A DNA stretch of 38,476 nucleotides. It comes from EX4572-165 sp002254885 (GTDB taxonomy: Archaea > Thermoplasmatota > E2 > DHVEG-1). Both the position numbers and the translations under genes were made by a program. How positions within the stretch are numbered: position 1 is the stretch's first letter; every line of letters begins with the position of its first letter. The notes beneath the pieces are model-generated. The model had not been told where the DNA came from. It saw nothing but the letters and a program-made list of their open reading frames with translations, and did no database searches. The stretch is taken from NCBI GenBank assembly GCA_029939595.1, contig JAOZSQ010000016.1, positions 1 to 38,476 on the forward strand, given 5' to 3'. Positions 24,124 to 32,356 of this stretch are shown in pieces.

Positions 24124-25317
24124 ATGAAATTAATCAAATCAGTTAGTGCTATCTTTATAATACTTATTATTCTATTATCAACAACAACTTCTGTTATTGG
24201 AAATAAGATTTCAATTGATGAACGATTAAGCAATGAAAATTTAGATCCTTTTATGGTCAAATTATCTGATGAAGAGATGAATTTAATTGATGAATATATC
24301 AAGGAGATATCAACATCAACCGATAGATTATCATTAAAAGAAAAAATTAATCAGATCTTTACAAATGAAAATGAATTAAACGTTGAGAAATTATATAATG
24401 GCATTGCTGAGTATGGATTTGATACAATATGTCATTTTGATGAAACAATTGATATTACAGATGATCTATACAATTTTATCTTTACAATGATTGAAGATAG
24501 ACTTGGATGGATATATGATTGTTTTTTGAAAACATCAGATCTTTTATATGATGCGAAAAACCTACTAAATGATGTAGGTATGCCTAGGGAAATTTTAAAT
24601 GATATAACCCTTCTTATTGAAAAACTACAGGAATTACAGATTCTTCTAACTTACCTGATTGAAAAAGAATACATCCAATTTTTAAAAGCCTGGTCACCAG
24701 GGATAATAATAGAGGATATTACTTCAATTATTGAATCTATTGAATTAATTTCAAGCAATCTAGGAGAGCTCATTGGAGATATTCAAAGCTTTGTTTATGA
24801 TGCCTCAGATTTTGTCAGTTGGTTTGCATCAGAACCTTGGATGCAACCAATTCATATATATGGACAAGTGATGAAGGGAATTAATGGTTTATCAAATATT
24901 ACAGTAAGCTGCCAGGAGGAAAGTGGACTTACCGATGGGCAAGGTTTTTTTGATTTTTATGTAGATGCTTTACCTTCAAACAATTCCATTCCTCCAGAAA
25001 TATACTATGGCCTTCATCAAAATGTAATTCAGATTCAATATAATGATGAATTACTTCAAACTCCCTCTGAATTATCTTATGTTTTCTCAGATGGAGGAAT
25101 ATACTGGCTTTTTATCGTAAAAAATAAAAAACAGGAGAATAATAATCCAAAAGAAGTCATTCTAGATTCAAATATTGAATATTATAACAATTTTTTTTCA
25201 CGAGATAATCCATATTTAAATTATAATATTAATGAATTTAATGTAAAAATAAATAATAATATCTTTATTCTTATTTTGAAAAATATTATATCCTCCAAAA
25301 TTATTTATAATAACTAA
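24124..25317 (+). CDS. Unrecognised secreted protein
   Basis: A 397-residue exported protein of no family known to me. It has a signal peptide (about 1-27, hydrophobic IFIILIILLST). A long acidic, mainly helical region follows (about 30-240) with heptad-like leucine and isoleucine spacing, for example LIEKLQELQILLTYL. A short beta segment (about 245-280: HIYGQVMKGINGLSNITV) resembles a carboxypeptidase regulatory-like or PEGA strand set. The tail is Asn/Ile/Lys-rich and low in complexity. GAGGT sets the ATG. It lies 50 bp ahead of an M14 peptidase gene on the same strand, so it may act with that enzyme as a prodomain-like partner or surface attachment; that is speculation. Confidence 0.6.
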   Translation: MKLIKSVSAIFIILIILLSTTTSVIGNKISIDERLSNENLDPFMVKLSDEEMNLIDEYIKEISTSTDRLSLKEKINQIFTNENELNVEKLYNGIAEYGFDTICHFDETIDITDDLYNFIFTMIEDRLGWIYDCFLKTSDLLYDAKNLLNDVGMPREILNDITLLIEKLQELQILLTYLIEKEYIQFLKAWSPGIIIEDITSIIESIELISSNLGELIGDIQSFVYDASDFVSWFASEPWMQPIHIYGQVMKGINGLSNITVSCQEESGLTDGQGFFDFYVDALPSNNSIPPEIYYGLHQNVIQIQYNDELLQTPSELSYVFSDGGIYWLFIVKNKKQENNNPKEVILDSNIEYYNNFFSRDNPYLNYNINEFNVKINNNIFILILKNIISSKIIYNN

Positions 25318-25367
25318 ATATATATTAAAAATAGTAAGGTTGTAATTATTCCATAGGGGCTTATAGA

Positions 25368-26621
25368 ATGTCAATTAATAAAAAATCAATACTGTTTGTA
25401 ACACTTTTAGTATTAATTACACCAATGTTTTTCCCAATAATAAACGCGGATCAACAGTATAATATGAATGAAATGCAAAATTCTCCACGCTACCAGTATT
25501 ATACATATAATAAAATGACAAATTTACTAATCAATCTCTCCGAAGATTTTCCAAATGTCATGTCATTAACCTCTCTTGGTAAAACCTATGAAGGAAGAGA
25601 TATCTGGATGGTGAAATTATCTGATAATCCAGATGAAGAAGAAGATGAACCAGGTGTTCTTTTAATGGGTGCACATCATGGAAATGAAAAACCATCCTAT
25701 GAGGTATTAATTTTCTTTATAAATCATATTCTAAATACTTATGATAAAGATCACATTGACAATGATAATGACGGCCTCATAAACGAAGATCCATTTGATG
25801 GAATGGATAATGACAATGATGGATTAATAGATGAAGATCCATCCGAAGAACAAGTAAAAAATGCAATTGATAACACACAATTTTATATTATCCCTATGGT
25901 AAATCCAGATGGAGTTGAGTCTGAATGGAGGAAAAACCGGGCTCCAAACTATGGATATGATGGAACATCAGATGAAATAACATCATATGGAGTTGATTTA
26001 AACAGAAACTATGGATATATGTGGAATATTGTGAATTTTTTCCCTGAAAATTATTATTTAGAATGGATCACAAATGATCAAAGTTGGACATATCGAGGCG
26101 AGGAACCTTTTTGTGAAAATGAAACAAAAGCAGTAAAAACACTAGTTGAATCTCACGATATCAGTATATCGCTTTCATATCATGATTATGGTGAATGGAT
26201 GATATTTCCATGGATGCATTCAAGTCAACATACCCCTCATGAATCATTATTCCGATCAATTGGAAAAGATATAGCTGAAATAAATGGCTATGAATTGAAG
26301 ATATATGGTCAATATGGTTCAAGGGAATATCTAATTCCCCGACTTCAAGGGACTCCTGGTTCCTCTGAAAATTGGCTATATGGGGAACATGAGATTATTG
26401 CATATACTGTTGAATTATGTAGTAGAAGAACTGAGTATAATGTTGACAAGGTATATGATGCATGTTGGAAACATGTTGGGGTCAATTTGTTTGTTGCTGA
26501 AAGATCTTTAACAATTGAAGAAGATAAAAAAACATGTGAAATAGAAAATAAACCTACAAATGTTTTTGACATAATTCATAAGATATATTTTGCAAAAATT
26601 AATCAAATGATACTTAAATAA
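25368..26621 (+). CDS. Secreted M14 carboxypeptidase with Ca-loop insert
   Basis: A 417-residue exported carboxypeptidase. The signal peptide covers about 1-27 (ends INA). Zinc ligands are His104 and Glu107 (HHGNE) and His272 (SLSYHDYGE); NPDGVE and DLNRNYG provide substrate residues; Glu349 (YTVELCS) is the likely catalytic acid. Between the first zinc motif and the NPDG strand, residues 131-157 hold two Asp/Asn-rich loops, DNDNDGLINED and DNDNDGLIDED, of the thrombospondin-3 or dockerin calcium-binding style. Calcium-stabilised activity outside the cell is inferred. Unlike the large M14 enzyme upstream, it has no C-terminal beta modules. A 50-bp spacer with its own AT-rich box follows the previous gene. 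Confidence 0.85.
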   Translation: MSINKKSILFVTLLVLITPMFFPIINADQQYNMNEMQNSPRYQYYTYNKMTNLLINLSEDFPNVMSLTSLGKTYEGRDIWMVKLSDNPDEEEDEPGVLLMGAHHGNEKPSYEVLIFFINHILNTYDKDHIDNDNDGLINEDPFDGMDNDNDGLIDEDPSEEQVKNAIDNTQFYIIPMVNPDGVESEWRKNRAPNYGYDGTSDEITSYGVDLNRNYGYMWNIVNFFPENYYLEWITNDQSWTYRGEEPFCENETKAVKTLVESHDISISLSYHDYGEWMIFPWMHSSQHTPHESLFRSIGKDIAEINGYELKIYGQYGSREYLIPRLQGTPGSSENWLYGEHEIIAYTVELCSRRTEYNVDKVYDACWKHVGVNLFVAERSLTIEEDKKTCEIENKPTNVFDIIHKIYFAKINQMILK

Positions 26622-26706
26622 TAATGGTTAAAAATCTTTTCTTTTTATTGTTTCATTATTGAATATAAATGTTAAAAAAAATAGAGAAAAAGAGATAAAT
26701 AAAGTT

Positions 26707-27663
26707 TTATCCCATTTTTTCTTTAATTGCTTTTGTAAGCTTAGGAAGTACGCTATACAGGTCACCAACGATTCCGTAATCTGCTGAGTTAAAAATCAAT
26801 GCGTCAGCATCCTTGTTTATTGCAACAACTACTGATGAATCTCTCATCCCTGCAATATGTTGGATCTGACCTGAGATTCCTGCGGCAACATATAGTTTTG
26901 GTTTAACTTTATGACCTGAAAGACCTATCCAATGATCTTCTGGTAGCCATTTTAGATCCGCTGCAATTGGTCTGCTGCACCCTACTGTTTTACCTTTTAA
27001 AGCTGTTGCTAGTTCATCTGCAAGTTTAATGTCACTTTTATCCTTAAATCCTCGACCACAAGAAACAATGATTTCAGCTTCTTCAACATTTACATCACCT
27101 GTTACTTTCTCTGAAATATTTGTAATTGTTGATGTAGATTTTTTAGGTGATATGGCTTTTTTCTCAATTTTTCCTTTTCTTGAACTATCTGCATCAATTG
27201 GGTCAAAGACTTTTGATGGGACAGTAATAATTGCAGGGGTCGTCTGAAACTGCTGAACTGAAATTGCATTTCCACTGTATACTACTCGTTTCACAGTAAC
27301 CTTTCCAGCATCCAAAGATACATCAGTTGCATCAATTACACATCCTGCATTTAGCTTTCCTGCAAGTCGCGATGCAATTTCTTTCCCATTTTTATTTGAT
27401 CCTATAAGGATGATTTCAGATTTTGTTTCAGTGATAATGTTTTCAAGGATTTCACAGTATTCTTCTGCTTTGGTTGTTTCACTCTCATTTTCAGCAATAT
27501 ATACTTTATCAGCACCATATGAAACAAGTTCTTTTGCATATGTTTCATCATTTTTTCCAATAATTGCTGCAATGACTTCATTTTTGGTTTCTTTTGAGAT
27601 CTCTGCTGCTTTACTTAAAAGTTCAAATGCAAGTTTTTTATTATCTGAATAAACAAGTACCAT
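26707..27663 (-). CDS. etfA: Electron transfer flavoprotein alpha subunit
   Basis: A 318-residue subunit that holds the FAD and passes electrons from acyl-CoA dehydrogenase to a membrane or soluble acceptor. The C-terminal FAD domain carries SRPIAADLKWLP and the family signature LYVAAGISGQIQHIAGMRD followed by INKDADALIFNSADYGIVGD. The start is the ATG at 27663, with GAGGTGAT overlapping the etfB stop just ahead. The GTG at 27672 belongs to that ribosome site. Confidence 0.93.
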   Translation of the reverse strand: MVLVYSDNKKLAFELLSKAAEISKETKNEVIAAIIGKNDETYAKELVSYGADKVYIAENESETTKAEEYCEILENIITETKSEIILIGSNKNGKEIASRLAGKLNAGCVIDATDVSLDAGKVTVKRVVYSGNAISVQQFQTTPAIITVPSKVFDPIDADSSRKGKIEKKAISPKKSTSTITNISEKVTGDVNVEEAEIIVSCGRGFKDKSDIKLADELATALKGKTVGCSRPIAADLKWLPEDHWIGLSGHKVKPKLYVAAGISGQIQHIAGMRDSSVVVAINKDADALIFNSADYGIVGDLYSVLPKLTKAIKEKMG

Positions 27664-27668
27664 GGTTA

Positions 27669-28430
27669 TCACCTCAACACTCCATCTTTTGCAAGGTTAT
27701 CAACTAGTTTTTGAATAGAATCATCACTGTCATCTTTATATATCTCATTTTTTCTATCCATTGAGATACCCTGTAGATCCGTTGTTAAAACCTTTTGTTC
27801 AAGAGTAACATCAAGATCATCCACCGACCATTCCAAAATAGGTTTGCTAGCAGATGCTAATATCTGCATGAGGCTAGGGAGCCGGGGTTCATTAATCTCT
27901 TTTGTAACGGTTATTAAAACAGGGTAACTAGATTCTAGGGTAACAACTGTATCTCCAAGATTACGTTCACCTGTTACATTATCCTTAGTTGCATCAATTT
28001 TTTGAGCATAAGTTATTTGTGAGATATCAAGCATCCCTGCAAGACGTGGGCCTACTTGACCTGAAAACATATCTGTTGATGCTTCTCCGCATAAAATAAT
28101 ACTATAGTCACCAATTTTTTTTATCGCACCAGATAGTAGTGTTGTCAATTGAGAGTAATCCAGATCTCCTGGTGAATTGACAAGTATTCCTTCATCAGCA
28201 CCCATGGCCAAAAGCTCCTTCATCCGCTCTTTTACGTCAGGTTCACCAACCATGATTACTGTGATTTTTCCACCTGTTTTATCCTTTATTTTAATTGCTT
28301 CTTCAATTGCGTTTTTGTCAATATCATTTACTTTTTTGTCAAGCCCTGAAAGAATCGGTTTATTTGTACTTGAATCAATCTTCATTTCAGAGATTTCCAC
28401 AACCTGTTTAGCACAAACAATAATATTCAT
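27669..28430 (-). CDS. etfB: Electron transfer flavoprotein beta subunit
   Basis: A 253-residue partner of EtfA, opening MNIIVCAKQVVEISEM. It has the nucleotide-binding stretch CGEASTDMFSGQVGPRLAG and the tail region EPRLPSLMQIL. An in-frame TTG at 28448 would add six residues, but the ATG at 28430 gives the conserved N-terminus and follows a GGAG. The gene sits between the acyl-CoA dehydrogenase and etfA genes, so all three are one operon. Whether the pair is a simple or an electron-bifurcating Etf cannot be told by eye. Confidence 0.92.
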   Translation of the reverse strand: MNIIVCAKQVVEISEMKIDSSTNKPILSGLDKKVNDIDKNAIEEAIKIKDKTGGKITVIMVGEPDVKERMKELLAMGADEGILVNSPGDLDYSQLTTLLSGAIKKIGDYSIILCGEASTDMFSGQVGPRLAGMLDISQITYAQKIDATKDNVTGERNLGDTVVTLESSYPVLITVTKEINEPRLPSLMQILASASKPILEWSVDDLDVTLEQKVLTTDLQGISMDRKNEIYKDDSDDSIQKLVDNLAKDGVLR

Positions 28431-28455
28431 AGTTTTTTTCAACTCCAAGAATCTT

Positions 28456-29598
28456 TTATCTTAATAAACTTCCGGCAATAACCATCCGTTGTACCTCAGA
28501 AGTCCCTTCATAGATTTCAGTGATTTTTGCATCACGGAATAAACGTTCCACAGTATATTCTTTGGTATATCCATAGCCACCATGTATCTGCACTGCTTTA
28601 AGCACCGCATCCATTGCTGTTTCTGATGCAAATAATTTTGCCATAGCAGCTTCTTTTGAATACCTTCCAGATCCCTGATCTTTTTTGTATGCTGCATTGA
28701 GTACGAGGAGACGTGCTGCTTCAATACTGGTTGCCATATCTGCAATCATCCACTGAATCGCTTGAAACTTAGCAATTGGCCTTCCAAATTGCTGACGTTG
28801 TTTGGAATATTCAATACTCTCATCAAGTGCGGCTTGTGCAATTCCAACTGCTTGTGCGGCAATACCAATACGTCCACCATCAAGTGTTTTAAGAGCAATT
28901 TTAAAACCATCTCCTTCTGCTCCAAGAAGATTTTCTTTTGGAACTTCCATGTTTTCAAAAATCAGTTCAGATGTTTGAGATGCATTAATACCAAGCTTTT
29001 CAAAGATACTACCAACCTTATAGCCTTTCATATCACTTTCAACGATAAAGGCACTGATTCCTTTTGCCCCTGCTTCTTTATCAGTTACTGCAAATATAAT
29101 TATGATTCCAGCAACAGGTCCACTTGTGATAAATGTTTTATCTCCATTGATAATATATTTATCTCCTTTTAGTACAGCAGTTGTTGCCATTGCTCCTAGA
29201 TCTGAACCAGCATTTGGTTCTGTTGCAGCAAAAGCACCAATCTTTTCACCTTTTGCAAGTATTGGCAGGTATTTTTTCTTTTGTTCTTCTGTCCCATATT
29301 TCATGATTGGCCAAGCAGCTAGTGAGTTATGAACGGATGTAACAACGCCTGTTGATGCACATTTTCTAGATATTTCTTCAACTACAATTTCATAGCTGAT
29401 CGTATCAAGTCCTGCTCCCCCATATTCTTGAGGTATAATAACGCCTAATAGGCCTAGTTTTGACATCTTCTCAAGAGTTTTTATTGGATATTCCTCTTTT
29501 TCATCAAGTTCAGCAGCGATAGGAGCTACTTCTTTTTCAGCAAACTCCCTAACCATTTTTTGAATCATTTTTTGTTGTTCATTTAATTCTAATTGCAT
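28456..29598 (-). CDS. Short-chain acyl-CoA dehydrogenase
   Basis: A 380-residue flavoenzyme, the normal length for the short-chain class. FAD and substrate motifs are FAATEPNAGSDLGAMATT, FENMEVPKENLLG, SKQRQQFGRPIAKFQ and AVQIHGGYGYTKEY. The catalytic base Glu364 is in EIYEGTSEVQR, as in butyryl-CoA dehydrogenase. Isovaleryl-CoA dehydrogenases have no Glu there and use one elsewhere, so this is probably not the leucine-pathway enzyme. It oxidises a short saturated acyl-CoA and reduces the Etf encoded right after it. A TATA-like TTTATGTTA lies about 26 bp before the ATG, indicating a leaderless message. Confidence 0.92.
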   Translation of the reverse strand: MQLELNEQQKMIQKMVREFAEKEVAPIAAELDEKEEYPIKTLEKMSKLGLLGVIIPQEYGGAGLDTISYEIVVEEISRKCASTGVVTSVHNSLAAWPIMKYGTEEQKKKYLPILAKGEKIGAFAATEPNAGSDLGAMATTAVLKGDKYIINGDKTFITSGPVAGIIIIFAVTDKEAGAKGISAFIVESDMKGYKVGSIFEKLGINASQTSELIFENMEVPKENLLGAEGDGFKIALKTLDGGRIGIAAQAVGIAQAALDESIEYSKQRQQFGRPIAKFQAIQWMIADMATSIEAARLLVLNAAYKKDQGSGRYSKEAAMAKLFASETAMDAVLKAVQIHGGYGYTKEYTVERLFRDAKITEIYEGTSEVQRMVIAGSLLR

Positions 29599-29620
29599 GG
29601 AGAGGCCAAATAAAATAAGA

Positions 29621-29629
29621 TAACATAAA
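29621..29629 (-). promoter_or_regulatory. TATA box of the acyl-CoA dehydrogenase-etf operon
   Basis: TTTATGTTA on the minus strand, centred 27 bp before the ATG at 29598. No ribosome site precedes that ATG, which agrees with a leaderless transcript. Confidence 0.4.
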
Positions 29630-29670
29630 CCTTTCCATAGGAAAACCCTTGAAATATCGAAAAGAAAGGC

Positions 29671-29679
29671 ATATAATAT
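29671..29679 (+). promoter_or_regulatory. TATA box of the mutase operon
   Basis: ATATAATAT (29671-29679) with a purine-rich BRE-like stretch just upstream. It predicts a start near 29701 and a short leader that still contains GGAG at 29701-29704 for the ATG at 29712. Confidence 0.45.
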
Positions 29680-29711
29680 GTCTTTTCATTCATGATGCAG
29701 GGAGTAAACAC

Positions 29712-30230
29712 ATGGTAAAAGGTCTCATTCATGTCTATACGGGCTCAGGAAAAGGAAAAACTACGGCAGCTCTTGGTCTTGGACTGCGTGCAACTGGTGC
29801 AGATTATAAGGTTCATATGATTCAGTTTATGAAAGGCAGACGGTATAGTGAGATTGATGCATTAGATCATTTGGTTAATTTTTCTGTAACTCAGCATGGA
29901 CGAGATGAATTTGTCAGTAAAGAAAAACCCGAGCAAATAGATATTGATATGGCACAAGAAGGTTTTTCTTATGCAAAAAAAATCATAAATGGTAACACAT
30001 TTGATATCATCATTCTTGATGAGATAAATGTTGCAGTTGATTTTAAATTAATTGCACTTAATGAAGTACTTTCATTAATGGATAAAAAACCAGAGAAACT
30101 TGAATTAATTCTAACTGGACGATACGCAGATGCTGAGATAGTAAAGAAAGCTGATTTAGTAACAGAGATGCTTGAAATAAAACATCCATATCAAAAAGGA
30201 ATTCAATCAAGAAAAGGAATTGATTTCTAA
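29712..30230 (+). CDS. cobA: Corrinoid adenosyltransferase (CobA/BtuR type)
   Basis: A 172-residue P-loop enzyme that adenosylates cob(I)alamin to give the coenzyme of the mutase encoded next. It has GLIHVYTGSGKGKTTAALGL, then VHMIQFMKG, the Walker-B-like IIILDEINVAVD, and the closing KHPYQKGIQSRKGIDF typical of this class. The in-frame extension to 29649 is discarded because GGAG at 29701-29704 sits 7 nt ahead of the ATG at 29712 and the TATA-like box lies between. First gene of the cobA-mutase-meaB operon. Confidence 0.9.
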   Translation: MVKGLIHVYTGSGKGKTTAALGLGLRATGADYKVHMIQFMKGRRYSEIDALDHLVNFSVTQHGRDEFVSKEKPEQIDIDMAQEGFSYAKKIINGNTFDIIILDEINVAVDFKLIALNEVLSLMDKKPEKLELILTGRYADAEIVKKADLVTEMLEIKHPYQKGIQSRKGIDF

Positions 30231-30257
30231 AAGAAGAGATTATAGGTGATCAAACAT

Positions 30258-31934
30258 ATGTTTGAAAAAGAAACCATTGACAAAATAAAAAAAAACAAAG
30301 AAGACTGGGAAAAAGAAATTTATGAACCTCTCATTAATAAACATCCTGAACGAAAAAAGGATTTTGAGAATCTTTCAGCAATAAAAATAGATAAGCTATA
30401 CACACCATTAGATATCAAAAATGATAATTATCCAGAAGACATAGGGTTCCCAGGCTCCTATCCATTTCTTCGAGGTATTCATTCAACGATGCATCGTGGG
30501 CGTCTTTGGACTATGCGACAGTTTGCAGGATTTGGATCAGCGGAGGAAACTAATCAGCGATATAAATATCTTCTAGAACATGGTGAAACAGGGCTTAGTG
30601 TTGCATTTGATTATCCTACACTTTATGGATATGATTCAGATCATCCACTTGCAAGGGGGGAATTTGGGAAATGTGGCGTTGCAATTTCTTCATTAAAAGA
30701 TATGGAACTGTTATTCAAGGATATTCCAATTGATGATGTTACAACGAGTATGACAATTAATGGTCCAGCAGCAATTGTCTGGGCGTTTTATATTGCAAAT
30801 GCAGAGAACAGAGGTATCAGCAAAGGCCTCATTGGTGGAACCATTCAGAATGATATTTTAAAGGAATATATTGCTCAGAAATCATATATTTTCCCACCAG
30901 AGCCATCCATGCGTCTTATTGTTGATACATTTGAATATGGATTTAAACATGTCCCTCGGTGGAATACGATTAGTATCAGTGGATATCATATACGTGAAGC
31001 TGGATCAACAGCAGTTCAAGAACTTGCTTTTACATTAGGTGATGGATTAGAGTATGTTCGTGCAGCAATGAAACGAGGGTTAGATATTGACAAGTTTGCA
31101 CCTAGACTCAGCTTCTTTTTCAATGCACATAATGATTTATTTGAAGAGATAGCAAAATATAGAGCTGCTAGAAGGATATGGGCAAGAGAAATGAAGAAAC
31201 TAGGGGCAAAAAAAGAACGATCGCTTCTCATGAGGTTTCATACACAAACAGCAGGTTGCTCTCTTTCAGCTCAACAGCCAGAAATTAATATCGTTAGAGT
31301 AACAATACAGGCCCTTGCAGCAGTGCTAGGGGGTACTCAATCGCTTCATACAAACTCTATGGATGAAGCTCTTGCACTTCCATCTGAAAAAGCTGTTCGT
31401 ATAGCTCTACGTACACAACAGATTATTGCAGAAGAAAGTGGTGTAACCCATACCATTGATCCTCTTGGTGGTTCTTATTATGTTGAATGGCTTACAGATA
31501 AAATGGAAGAGGAAACCTATCGTTATTTTGATCGTGTTGAAAAATTAGGTGGAGTTATACCTGCAATTGAAAAAGGTTTTTTCCAAAGAGAAATCGCGGA
31601 AGCTGCATATAAATATCAGAAAGAAATCGATGGACATACTAGAACGATTGTTGGAGTAAATGAATACAAAACAGATGAACCTGTGGATATACCAATTCTT
31701 AAAATGGATGAAAAAGGGGAAAGTCGTCAGATTAAACGATTAAACGATCTAAGAAAAAACCGCGATCAAAGAAAACTAGATACATTACTTGAAAAACTGA
31801 GAAAAGCAGCAGAGGGGGATGAAAACCTGATGCCGTTTATTCTTGATTGTGTTCATCAATATGCAACATTAGGGGAGATCTGTCAGGTATTTAGAGATGT
31901 ATATGGAGAATACAGAGAACCAAGTCTTTATTAA
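30258..31934 (+). CDS. Methylmalonyl-CoA mutase, large catalytic subunit
   Basis: A 558-residue TIM-barrel mutase without the B12 domain, the archaeal split form. It interconverts methylmalonyl-CoA and succinyl-CoA if the substrate is the usual one. It has RGRLWTMRQFAGF, GLSVAFDYPTLYGYDSDHP, GTIQNDILKEYIAQ and SISGYHIREAGST (His244). Arg219 in PPEPSMRLIVD matches the carboxylate-binding Arg207 of the Propionibacterium enzyme, so a dicarboxylic acyl-CoA is favoured. The partner Tyr89, in the TMY motif, is His79 here (TMHRGR). AGGTGAT at 30244-30250 sets the ATG at 30258 rather than the GTG at 30246. Confidence 0.9.
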   Translation: MFEKETIDKIKKNKEDWEKEIYEPLINKHPERKKDFENLSAIKIDKLYTPLDIKNDNYPEDIGFPGSYPFLRGIHSTMHRGRLWTMRQFAGFGSAEETNQRYKYLLEHGETGLSVAFDYPTLYGYDSDHPLARGEFGKCGVAISSLKDMELLFKDIPIDDVTTSMTINGPAAIVWAFYIANAENRGISKGLIGGTIQNDILKEYIAQKSYIFPPEPSMRLIVDTFEYGFKHVPRWNTISISGYHIREAGSTAVQELAFTLGDGLEYVRAAMKRGLDIDKFAPRLSFFFNAHNDLFEEIAKYRAARRIWAREMKKLGAKKERSLLMRFHTQTAGCSLSAQQPEINIVRVTIQALAAVLGGTQSLHTNSMDEALALPSEKAVRIALRTQQIIAEESGVTHTIDPLGGSYYVEWLTDKMEEETYRYFDRVEKLGGVIPAIEKGFFQREIAEAAYKYQKEIDGHTRTIVGVNEYKTDEPVDIPILKMDEKGESRQIKRLNDLRKNRDQRKLDTLLEKLRKAAEGDENLMPFILDCVHQYATLGEICQVFRDVYGEYREPSLY

Positions 31935-31954
31935 AAAAAAATTTGAAGGTGAAA

Positions 31955-32356
31955 ATGATAAATATGGAACGTAAAATTCGTATATTAATTGCAAAACCTG
32001 GTCTAGATGGGCATGATCGTGGAGCAAAAATTGTCGCTCGTGCACTTCGTGATGCTGGAATGGAAGTGATCTATACAGGTCTACATCAAACACCAGCTAT
32101 GATTGTGGAAGCAGCGATTCAGGAAGATGTTGATGTAATTGGTCTTAGTCTTTTATCTGGTGCGCATATGACTCTTTTTGTTGATGTAGCAGATATGCTT
32201 AAAGAAAAAGGAATGGAGGATGTCCTATTGCTTGGAGGGGGAATTATTCCAGAAGCAGATATTCCAAAATTACATGAAAAGGGAATAGCAGGAGTCTTTG
32301 GCCCAGGTACAACAACAGAAGATATTGTTGAGTTTGTAAAAAAGAATGTGAAATAA
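31955..32356 (+). CDS. Methylmalonyl-CoA mutase, B12-binding small subunit
   Basis: About 133 residues forming the cobalamin-binding Rossmann domain. The lower-ligand motif is GLDGHDRG (DxHxxG), with SLLSGAHMTL and LLGGGIIPEAD around the nucleotide tail. It pairs with the large subunit encoded 20 nt upstream. ATG codons at 31955 and 31964 are both possible; AAGGTGA (31946-31952) is close to the first. An in-frame TTG at 31943 is unlikely. Confidence 0.92.
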   Translation: MINMERKIRILIAKPGLDGHDRGAKIVARALRDAGMEVIYTGLHQTPAMIVEAAIQEDVDVIGLSLLSGAHMTLFVDVADMLKEKGMEDVLLLGGGIIPEADIPKLHEKGIAGVFGPGTTTEDIVEFVKKNVK

